A stretch of 40,181 nucleotides of DNA, taken from IMG/VR virus record IMGVR_UViG_3300044858_000724, positions 1 through 40,181 of that record; one strand, 5' to 3'. Of the stretch, positions 5,757 through 14,000 are shown piece by piece. The translations under genes were made by a program, and so were the position numbers. This DNA is from a virus. Within the stretch, counting starts at the first letter, position 1; the number at the start of each line of letters is the position of its first letter. The notes below the pieces were generated by a model. It had not been told where the DNA came from. It saw nothing but the letters and a program-made list of their open reading frames with translations, and did no database searches.

Positions 5757-5828
5757 ATGTCTTAAGTGTCCTCTCTTTTGCCAGAATTGCAACCCCAAAA
5801 GGCAAAAAGAAAAAAAACTTTTCCTGCT

Positions 5829-5845
5829 CATATTATTATAATATG
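5829..5845 (-). promoter_or_regulatory. 17-bp palindromic promoter/operator, copy 7
   Basis: Leftward CATATTATAATAATATG, first element of the leftward arm. The predicted leader to the ATG at 5708 is about 123 bases, far longer than for the other copies. TGGACA occurs about 19 bases upstream of TATTAT as a weak -35 candidate. Confidence 0.75.
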
Positions 5846-6170
5846 GACACACTCGCCGGATATGTCCAGCCTTCAAGGATAAGTTGAGGGTTGCCGCTGT
5901 CAGGTCAGGACTTGCCCGCATATTTATTTATTTATTGCCCCCAATTTTCAATGTTGTTTTGGTATGGCAGATAGTTACTCACTCATTAAGTGCATGAACC
6001 AGAAGAAAAGAATAGTCCAGACAATAAATAGGCATGAACTAGAGCATAATTACAAATGTTTGACCCTAGGGTTATTTAATTGCGAAGCAATACACTTATA
6101 TAGTATCCCATAAAAATTATCTGTTATATAATATACCCCCCTATATAATAGGACAAACTAGGACAATATC

Positions 6171-6185
6171 CCGAACTTTGTTCGG
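6171..6185. repeat. Inverted repeat CCGAAC-ttt-GTTCGG
   Basis: Perfect 6-bp arms with a 3-base centre, downstream of a TATAAT box at about 6150. It is a candidate operator. Confidence 0.55.
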
Positions 6186-6211
6186 AATTACTACTTTGAA
6201 CAGGTTATCTT

Positions 6212-6227
6212 AAGTATATAAATACTT
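6212..6227. repeat. Inverted repeat AAGTAT-ataa-ATACTT
   Basis: Perfect 6-bp arms with a 4-base spacer in the divergent control region. It overlaps a TATAAA-like box preceded by TTGAAC at 6196-6201, so it may be an operator over a weak promoter. Confidence 0.4.
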
Positions 6228-6230
6228 TAC

Positions 6231-6257
6231 GGAGTTCCTCCTTTTACCCGGAACTCC
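6231..6257. repeat. Inverted repeat GGAGTTCC/GGAACTCC
   Basis: Perfect 8-bp arms with an 11-base loop. It has no T-run on the rightward strand and is followed by an AT-rich tract, so it is more likely an operator or origin hairpin than a terminator. Confidence 0.55.
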
Positions 6258-6288
6258 TATATATAATATATAGTAATATATATGTAAT

Positions 6289-6294
6289 TATAAT
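6289..6294 (+). promoter_or_regulatory. Candidate -10 box of the terL/virion operon
   Basis: TATAAT within an AT-rich run immediately before GGGAGAG. The predicted start near 6301 gives a leader of about 70 bases that can form several short hairpins (CCAA/TTGG, CTACT/AGTAG) before the terL ATG. No clear -35 is seen. Confidence 0.45.
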
Positions 6295-6371
6295 GGGAGA
6301 GTACTGCCTATAGGGTAGTTAGACCCAACCGTTAGATTGGCTACTAAGAGCCACCAGTAGGGACACAGGTA

Positions 6372-8228
6372 ATGGCTACTAAGAACCTATCTAAAGAGGA
6401 TTCCCAGAAGATGGTCCTTACCCTGCTTGAGCAGGGACAGACCATTAAGATGGCTATGGAGGCGGTCAACCGCTCCGAGTCAGCCTACCGGCAGTGGACC
6501 TTTACAGACCCAACCTTTAAGGAAGAAGCCGAGAAAGCCCGCCTTGTAGGCGAGGGCATCAAGGTAGACCTAGCCGACCTAAAGAACATATCTTTTGAAG
6601 ACTTCTCAGCCCAGTTCCTAGACAGCCAACTCTTTGACCATCACAAGTCATGGGTAGACCTAATTGAAGAACGAGAGCCTAGATGGATACATCCTTCTAT
6701 GACCTACGAGTCTGGGGCTAAGAACCGGGTACTTATTAACGTACCTCCCGAGCATGCCAAATCGACCGTACTGACCATCAACTACGTCACCTACCGTCTG
6801 GCTATCGACCCTAACGTCAGAATCATTATTGTTTCCAAAACCCAGGGTATGGCCCGAAAGTTCCTTTCAGCCATTAAGACCCGCCTTAGCCATCCTAACT
6901 GGACTAAGTTACAAGTAGCCTTTGGTCCTCAAGGTGGCTACAAAGCAGACTCTCCAACTTGGTCAGCAGACATGCTCTACCTAGGTGCTGGACGAGACTC
7001 TGGTGAGAAGGACCCCTCTGTACAGGCTTTAGGATTTGGGTCTCAGATTTATGGCGCACGCGCCGACCTGATTATCCTAGACGATGTGGTGATGAACGCA
7101 AATGCCCATGAATGGGAGAAGCAAATTGAATGGCTTCAAAAAGAAGTTATCACCCGTCTGGGACGACATGGAAAACTACTTATAGTAGGAACCCGTGTCG
7201 CTCCCATCGATTTATATAAAATGATACAAGATGGCAACCAATGGACTGGCGGTAAATCCCCCTTTACCTATATGGCAATGCCAGCCGTTTTAGAGTTTGA
7301 TGAGAAGCCAGAGAACTGGAAAACACTCTGGCCCTGGACGGACAAGCAAGAGGGCGACGTAGATGAGGTTAACGAGCAAGGGCTATATCCCAAATGGGAC
7401 GGACCCTCGTTATTTACGCGACGCTCTGAAGTTGCTCCTTCCGTATGGGCAATGGTTTACCAACAAGAAGATGTCCAATCGGACTCCATCTTCCCCCCTG
7501 CTTGCGTTGCAGGAAGCGTTAACGGTATGCGAAAGCGCGGTCCACTTAAAGAGGACACCCCAGGACATCCTAAAAACGTAGGCTCTCTTTACACAGTAAT
7601 TGGCTTTGACCCTGCTGTGACGGGACGTTCTGCCTTTGTGGCTGTATCTTACAACCGCTCAGATGGCAAGATATATGTTTTAGATTGCATCAATATGGTT
7701 GACCCTACTCCACAAAAAGAGACTGCTCTTATTGAAGAATGGGTAGAACGGTTTAGACCACAAGAGTTTAGGGTTGAAATCAACGCCCACCAGAAGTACT
7801 ACGCTATGGATACAGACCTTAGAAACTTTTTGGCTTCTTACGGTTGCCAGTTAAACTCCCACTTTACAGGTAAGAACAAATGGGATGTTGGATTTGGTGT
7901 AGCATCTATGGCTGCCTTATTTGGCAGTATGCGTGATACACGTTTCCAAGATAACAATATGATTGAATTACCATCTAATGAGGGTTCTGAAGGACTTAAG
8001 TCTTTAGTGCAACAACTCATTACATGGAAGCCTGACACTAAGAACCCAACTGACTGTGTAATGGCATTGTGGTTTGCAGTGATAAGATGTAGAGAATTAA
8101 TGCAGCAAAATACAAAAGTAGGTAACTATCAAAACAACCGTTGGGCTACAAGAGCGCAGATGTCCAATCGCATGGGTATCAATCTAGACGAAGCGTTTGC
8201 AGACCAATGGCAAGAACAATACAACTAA
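6372..8228 (+). CDS. terL: Terminase large subunit (ATPase-nuclease), with HTH-like N-terminus
   Basis: 618 residues. The packaging motor cuts and pumps DNA into proheads. The Walker A variant NVPPEHAKST lies at about 123-132, Walker B LIILDD at about 233-238, the coupling motif after GTRVAP, and the nuclease domain begins with GFDPAVTGRSAF. The first 60 residues (LLEQGQTIKMAMEAVNRSESAYRQW by position, about 18-42) look like a helix-turn-helix of terminase small subunits. No separate small terminase gene is visible upstream, so the function may be fused or missing. It is first in the virion arm, followed 9 bases later by the portal gene. Confidence 0.93.
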   Translation: MATKNLSKEDSQKMVLTLLEQGQTIKMAMEAVNRSESAYRQWTFTDPTFKEEAEKARLVGEGIKVDLADLKNISFEDFSAQFLDSQLFDHHKSWVDLIEEREPRWIHPSMTYESGAKNRVLINVPPEHAKSTVLTINYVTYRLAIDPNVRIIIVSKTQGMARKFLSAIKTRLSHPNWTKLQVAFGPQGGYKADSPTWSADMLYLGAGRDSGEKDPSVQALGFGSQIYGARADLIILDDVVMNANAHEWEKQIEWLQKEVITRLGRHGKLLIVGTRVAPIDLYKMIQDGNQWTGGKSPFTYMAMPAVLEFDEKPENWKTLWPWTDKQEGDVDEVNEQGLYPKWDGPSLFTRRSEVAPSVWAMVYQQEDVQSDSIFPPACVAGSVNGMRKRGPLKEDTPGHPKNVGSLYTVIGFDPAVTGRSAFVAVSYNRSDGKIYVLDCINMVDPTPQKETALIEEWVERFRPQEFRVEINAHQKYYAMDTDLRNFLASYGCQLNSHFTGKNKWDVGFGVASMAALFGSMRDTRFQDNNMIELPSNEGSEGLKSLVQQLITWKPDTKNPTDCVMALWFAVIRCRELMQQNTKVGNYQNNRWATRAQMSNRMGINLDEAFADQWQEQYN

Positions 8229-8237
8229 AGGACAACT

Positions 8238-10007
8238 GTGGCATTATCAATTGAACAGATTGCAGCACGTGTAGAGTCTTTACGTTATCGCAACAGAGAA
8301 CGCGATGGTCGTAACCTTGACGTACTTGCTGTCCGTAAAGGAAAGATATCACAGGTTTATCCAGACTTCTTTCCAGATGGTGTAGATGCTAACGTAGTTG
8401 CTAACTTTATTGATATCGTTGCCCGTGATTTATCTGAGGTAATGGCACCACTTCCAGCAATCAACTGTTCTGCAGCAGTGCAGACAAGTGACCGTGCTCG
8501 TACGTTTGCAGATAAAAGAACTCGTATTGCTTCTAACTACTTTCAGCATTCAGACCTTTCAGTACAAATGTACTCAGGTGCTGACTGGTATATTACCTAT
8601 GGTTTTGTTCCTTTTATTATTGAATTAGATGAAGAAGCCAAACTTCCCCGTATTCGTATTGAAAATCCAATTGGTTCCTATCCTGAGTTTGACCGCTTTG
8701 GACGTTGTATTGCTTTTGCAAAAAGATACTTCTTAACTTTAGGTGAACTCATTTCTGAGTTTCCTGAGTATGATACTCAGTTACTTGGTAAAGATGGATA
8801 CACCCAAGATTTAAATGCGCAAGTTGAAATGATTCGTTATTATGATGACGAACAATCTTTAATCTTTATTCCTGCTAGAAACAACTTAGTTTTATCACGC
8901 GTAGCAAACCCTATTGGTAAGATGATGGTTATTATTGCTCGTAAACCATCTATTGATAATGAACTACGTGGACAGTTTGATGATGTTCTAGGCATTCAGT
9001 TACTTCGTAACCGTTTTGCATTGCTTGCAATGGAGGCAGCAGAGAAATCTGTACAGGCTCCTATTGTATTGCCAAATGATGTGCAAGAATTACAACTTGG
9101 TGGAGATGCAGTCATCCGTACTGCTAATCCTGCAGGTGTACGTCGTGTAGAATTGACTCTACCACAAGGTGCCTTTACAGAACAGACACTTCTTAACCAA
9201 GAATTACGAGTTGGCTCACGTTATCCTGAGTCTCGTACTGGTAATATCAGCGCATCTGTTGTAACTGGTCAAGGTGTGCAAGCACTTATGGGTGCTTTTG
9301 ATACACAAGTTAAATCAGCACAAGCAATCTTTGCTGCAGCGTTACGTGATGTTATTAAAATCTGTTTTGAAGCAGACGAAGTAATTTTTCCAGAAGAAAA
9401 AACAATTCGTGGTGTAGATTCTGGTTCACCTTACGAGGTTATTTACAAGCCAACTAAAGACATTAAGGGCGATTACTCAGCAGATGTACGTTATGGTATG
9501 CTTGCTGGTCTTAATCCTGCACAAGGTCTTATCTTCATGCTACAGGCTCTTGGCGGTAAGTTAATATCTAAAGATATGGCTATGAGAGAGTTGCCATTTA
9601 CTGTAAACGTAACTCAAGAACTAGAAAAAATTGAAATTGAAGACATGCGGGCAGCATTACTAGGCTCGCTTACTGCTTATACACAGGCAATACCACAAAT
9701 GGCTACACAGGGACAAGACGCTTCCGAAGTTGTACGTAAAATTGCTGCGGTTATCAAGGCTCGTCAAAAAGGTCAAGCATTAGAAGACGCTATTGAAGCC
9801 ACATTTACCCCGCAGCAGCAAGTCCCTCCTGCTGGTGAGCCTACTCAAACGGTTGAGCAAACGTCCCCTGCTCCCTCAGGTCCTCCAGCAGGAGGCTCTC
9901 CGTTACCACCTCAAGAAGCACCACCTCAGGACGCTATGAGTTTAATATCTAGTCTTACAGGAACAGGTAAAGCGAACGCAAGCGTTCGTACATCACGAAC
10001 AAGATAA
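8238..10007 (+). CDS. Portal protein
   Basis: 589 residues, GTG start with AAGGAC upstream. Position directly after terL, length, the beta-rich N-terminal half with FPDGVDANVVANFIDIVARDLSEVMAPLP, a helical stem region (QLLRNRFALLAMEAAEKSVQAP) and a Pro/Gln-rich flexible tail (QQQVPPAGEPTQTVEQTS) fit a portal of short-tailed actinophages. The portal forms the dodecameric DNA gate at one capsid vertex. Assignment is by context and general pattern. No signature catalytic motif is expected. Confidence 0.8.
   Translation: MALSIEQIAARVESLRYRNRERDGRNLDVLAVRKGKISQVYPDFFPDGVDANVVANFIDIVARDLSEVMAPLPAINCSAAVQTSDRARTFADKRTRIASNYFQHSDLSVQMYSGADWYITYGFVPFIIELDEEAKLPRIRIENPIGSYPEFDRFGRCIAFAKRYFLTLGELISEFPEYDTQLLGKDGYTQDLNAQVEMIRYYDDEQSLIFIPARNNLVLSRVANPIGKMMVIIARKPSIDNELRGQFDDVLGIQLLRNRFALLAMEAAEKSVQAPIVLPNDVQELQLGGDAVIRTANPAGVRRVELTLPQGAFTEQTLLNQELRVGSRYPESRTGNISASVVTGQGVQALMGAFDTQVKSAQAIFAAALRDVIKICFEADEVIFPEEKTIRGVDSGSPYEVIYKPTKDIKGDYSADVRYGMLAGLNPAQGLIFMLQALGGKLISKDMAMRELPFTVNVTQELEKIEIEDMRAALLGSLTAYTQAIPQMATQGQDASEVVRKIAAVIKARQKGQALEDAIEATFTPQQQVPPAGEPTQTVEQTSPAPSGPPAGGSPLPPQEAPPQDAMSLISSLTGTGKANASVRTSRTR
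9973..9988. repeat. Inverted repeat CGAACGC-aa-GCGTTCG inside the portal gene
   Basis: The same 7-bp arms occur at 33503-33520 with a 4-base centre in the second control region. Here they encode part of the portal tail (NASVR). Confidence 0.5.
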
Positions 10008-10020
10008 CTAAGTAGGGGAC

Positions 10021-10590
10021 ATGACAACATTAGTTGCAATACAAGGTGATGGCTGGTCAGTATTAGGATGTGATTCACGCTCAAGTGATGATAGTGGTAG
10101 ACCAATTGATATGGCTACTAATAAAATTATAGAAAACAATGGAATTTTAATTGCTGGTGCAGGTTCTGGTAGAGGTTCTAACCTACTGCAGTTTGGTTGG
10201 AAAGCCCCTAAGCCAACAGCAGCACAAGATTTAGATGTATTCGTAACTCAGACATTTATACCTGCTATGCGTAAGTTATTTGTTGATGCAGGTTATGATA
10301 TGAAAGAGGATGGAGAGGCTGCAGAGCATGATTCATCTTTCTTGGTCTCGGTTAAAGGCGTTATCTACCCTATTTTTGAAGATTATTCTTGGGATAGAGA
10401 TGTTCGCGGCATTTATTATTCTGGTTCTGGAGGCGATGTTGCCCTCGGTGCAATGGAAGCGTTGGGTATATCGAAAGTAACTACCGTAGAGTCTACAGAA
10501 AAGATTGTACGTAAAGCAATAGAGATTGCCTCTAAATGGGACATATATACAAGCAAACCAATTATAACTAAAATACAATTTATTAAGTAG
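10021..10590 (+). CDS. Proteasome/HslV-like Ntn-hydrolase, putative prohead protease
   Basis: 189 residues. MTTLVAI exposes an N-terminal Thr (T2 or T3). GCDSRSSD places Asp18, and K35 follows, near the Thr1/Asp17/Lys33 spacing of proteasome beta and HslV subunits. SGSGGDVALGAMEA at about 138-150 is the conserved Gly-rich helix start of that fold. T-nucleophile proteases degrade peptides after self-assembly. Here the gene lies between portal and the structural genes, where prohead maturation proteases usually sit, so cleavage of scaffold or capsid precursors is the likely role. There is no propeptide, and the start Met would be removed. Confidence 0.75.
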   Translation: MTTLVAIQGDGWSVLGCDSRSSDDSGRPIDMATNKIIENNGILIAGAGSGRGSNLLQFGWKAPKPTAAQDLDVFVTQTFIPAMRKLFVDAGYDMKEDGEAAEHDSSFLVSVKGVIYPIFEDYSWDRDVRGIYYSGSGGDVALGAMEALGISKVTTVESTEKIVRKAIEIASKWDIYTSKPIITKIQFIK

Positions 10591-10598
10591 GAGGAAAA

Positions 10599-11075
10599 AT
10601 GTCTGTGCCAGACAATAGGGGCGGTATACGACCAGATGCCCCACAGAACAATCCTGCAAATATTTCTGCTAATGGTGGAAATGGTCAATCTGGCACACAA
10701 GCACCTAAGTATATTCCTGGAATGGCAGCATTAGGTTCATCTGGTGTTGAAACAATGGCACAACAACAGGGTGCTCCTATGTCTGGTGGTTCATCCCCAC
10801 AACCACAAGGTTTGCCAGAATTGTCTCCACTTACTGCGGAAAGTCAATTGCCCGACCAGCCTATTACTGATGGTGCTCCAATTGGCGATGGTGCAAATAG
10901 TGTTGCTAATCTTCCAATGGGTGTTTCTGAAGACCCAGATGTACAATCTGCACGGGACCATTTACCTATTATTGAATGGTGGGCAACTCAACCTGGCTCA
11001 ACACAGGCAACAAGAGACTATGCTTCTTATCTGAGAACAATTCTTACCAACCCTACTCCTGGAGCGCCTGCTTAA
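10599..11075 (+). CDS. Pro/Gly/Gln-rich low-complexity virion protein (158 aa)
   Basis: Strong SD AGGAGGAAAA. The first 110 residues are disordered (GGNGQSGTQAP, QQQGAPMSGGSSPQPQG). A short ordered C-terminus follows, ARDHLPIIEWWATQPGSTQATRDYASYLRTIL. The end overlaps the next start (TAATG), so it is co-translated with the giant protein gene. No family is recognised. A linker or internal head protein is inferred from location. Confidence 0.7.
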   Translation: MSVPDNRGGIRPDAPQNNPANISANGGNGQSGTQAPKYIPGMAALGSSGVETMAQQQGAPMSGGSSPQPQGLPELSPLTAESQLPDQPITDGAPIGDGANSVANLPMGVSEDPDVQSARDHLPIIEWWATQPGSTQATRDYASYLRTILTNPTPGAPA

Positions 11076-14000
11076 TGTGGGATATACTAGGAAATATACA
11101 AAAGTTTTTTAATGGTAATCAAGGTGGTCAAGCACCTTATGATGCTAACAAAAAATTAAACTTTGGTGTTGCACTTGACACTTCAAAAAACATGCCAAAG
11201 AACCCAAACTCTTACAATGACTACGTTGAAAAAGCAAGACTAGGCGGAATTGATGCTGCTGAATTTGTTTTAAAACCAGTAACTTATACTATTGGAGAAC
11301 TTGACAAAAAATCCAACGGTAATCTTGTAAAAGCCTTAATGGCTGGTACTGGTAACGTACGTTCTAACTACGCATTTATAAATGACATTGCTCGCAAAGA
11401 TGCAGGCATGGGTTTAATGGCTACGCTTGGCGTTGTTGGTGGTGGTATTGTTGGAGGCGTAGGCGGATTTGCTGTAGGGCTACTTGCAGGTGGTGTAGGT
11501 GCAGTACCAGGTGCTATCGCAGGATTTGGCGTTGGTTCAGGAATTGCAGGTAAAGTTGAACGCTCTCTTGCAAAATCTGGAACATTTGATGCTTTAGATA
11601 AAACTATAAAAATTTCTGCAAAACTTTCTGAGACTGCAGTAGGTCAAGAAAAATATAACTTTGGTAGAGATGTTGTTCACGCTGCAAGTAATGTCAGCGG
11701 TTGGAAAACACTTGGCGATACCAGTAAAGGTATCGGAGCCTTAACTTCTGGTTTAATTAACTTTGGATTTGAAGTTTCAGTAGCACCTGATATTAAAGGC
11801 GTAAAACTTGGTGGTGTTGCAGTAAAAGGCGTCAGAAGTGGTGGCATTCAAGCAAAGATTAGCGGACCAGTAGAGTCAGCACTTGCAAAATTAACAAATG
11901 AAGAAGGCAGACAAGCAAAGCGCATAGAAGCAGATATTGCTTTACATAAAAAAACTGCTGCGGGAGAAGAAACTGCCTACTCTCCACTATACAAATTTAA
12001 TCAAGAAAACAATGTTGTTACAGTACAACAACATTCAAGTTTTAAAGGAAATGAATTTGGACAGATTGGTTCTGCTCTTCTTGCAGGAAAAGACTTTCAA
12101 ACTCAAAGTTTAGTTTACCGAGTTGGCAGAGGCGACAAAGATGCTATAGCCGAACTAGAAGCCAAATCACCAGGTACACATGCGGAGATACAACGCTATG
12201 AAGGTGCTATTGAGTTTGTAGAAAATGCTGGTTCTCAAAAAGCAGTCCTCAACTTTTACTCTACTGCACAAAATAAAAACCTTCCATTATCAGCAAAAAA
12301 TGCTGCAAATAAAAAAATAGTTGAAGAAGAATTAAAAGCATTACGTGCAGAAAAAAGTTGGTTAGATAATACTTTAAAACTTACAGATGCTTTGCCTACA
12401 GATAAAACTATATCTAAATTTAAATGGTTTGAAAATCAAAAGGCTGACGCAGCAAAACAACGTGTTGCTTTAGGACTAGAACAAGGCAGTGCTAAACTTC
12501 TTGCTAAAGAATTAAATAACAAAGCATTAGATATTACTACACGCGAAACTATGCGCGGTAAAGTAATTCAATCTTTTTATCAAAAAAATAGTATATCTGC
12601 AGTAGTTAGATTTGTTCACAGAACATTTGATGACGCACCTCATCAGACTGTAAACTACAATGATGTTTTGCAGAGCAACGGAAGAGTGCGCACCACTGCC
12701 AGAATGGCAGTTAGAAAAAAGGCTTACACACCTGAAGAAGCCCTTAAGTTTGCTGATGATTTTGCAAAACTTACTAATGAAGGTGAAAAGAATTTATTAA
12801 TTGAATCTTTTACTGAAAAAGCAATTTCAAATTTAGCAGATAAATACAAAATACCTAAAAATTTAAAAGATGATATCGTAGCCCAACATCTTAAAATGAC
12901 AAGAGAAAACGTTGCTAAGGCAAAAGAGTCAAGTTCAAAAAATGAAGCATACTTTTTTGATGACACAACTGGTTCTGGAGAAATTATTCATGACCCACAG
13001 TTAGTATCACAATTAGCAAACGGTGGTTATCTTCCAGATATAGAATTAATAGATAAAGCAATGAAGCGTTGGACAAAGAAAAAAGGCGCAGAAGCCTCTC
13101 TTCCAATTAATACACTTTATCTTGGAACTTCCGCCTTAGATGAATTTCAATCTATTTGGCGTACATTTACATTGGGTCGTGTTGGTTTTCCTATAAACAT
13201 TATTAGAGACTCAACCTTACGCGCCTATGGTGATGGCGTTTTGTTTGCAATGACAAAAGAACTAAGCAAAGATGCTTTAGAAATGATGTCTAATGGCAAT
13301 AACGCTATATCAAAAATTAAAAGAGTAACTGCTGCTAGATTAAATCCTAATCAAAATCTTAAAAAACTTAGAGCAGAAGTTGAATACTACGAAAAAATTA
13401 TTGCTAGTTCTGAAGAACTATTAAAAGATGCAGGGTATGATTTTGCAAAACCATCTAAGAATGTTTCTGCAGAAGTTCAAAAACAACTTTACTATGTTCA
13501 AAAAGCAAAAACTGAATTAGACGCTATTCGTGGTGTCCGTGACGCTTTAGAATCAAAAGTGCCAGCCAAAGTCGTATCTAGAAAACCTCTTACTGTTAAA
13601 GGTATTGAAGGATTTCAAAGATATGATGGTGGTGTTCAAGGACAGATTATGGTTGAAAAAATCCGAGGCAAAGATACTATGCGTGGGTTGATTAGTTCAA
13701 ACCGCGAACTTGGTATGGCAAACATTCGTCGTGACCGTGATGGTGGTCATTCTGTTGTTGCTCGCGAAAATGAAGACTTACACATGACTTCATGGATAAA
13801 CACATTAACCAATCAATTATCTCAAGACATTGTTGCTAGAAAAATTATGGCTGGAAAGATGTCAGAAAAAGATATAGTCAATTGGATTGGTAGTCATGAG
13901 TCAGGAACTTATCTAGAAAGATTTGGTTTTGTAAAAGACAAAGGTCGCAACCTTAGAACTAGTGATGCACAATATGTATACAATAGAGTTTTAACTGTTG

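Larger units (their letters stand above)
5846..6371. promoter_or_regulatory. Divergent AT-rich control region (526 bases, no gene)
   Basis: It separates the leftward arm from the rightward virion arm and holds no credible ORF. It contains a TTTA run (about 5923-5937), several TATAAT-like boxes, inverted repeats at 6171-6185, 6212-6227 and 6231-6257, and a structured leader before terL. These properties fit the main switch region and possibly the replication origin, but no iterated origin motif is visible. Confidence 0.6.

Noticed and set aside
5709-5921. Start of the 216-aa protein at 5921
   Set aside because: It would translate the palindrome and the control region. Only the ATGs at 5708 and, possibly, 5831 make sense.
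10976-11074. Longer start for the giant protein
   Set aside because: Overlaps the 158-aa gene by 100 bases with unrelated residues. TAATG coupling fixes the start at 11075.
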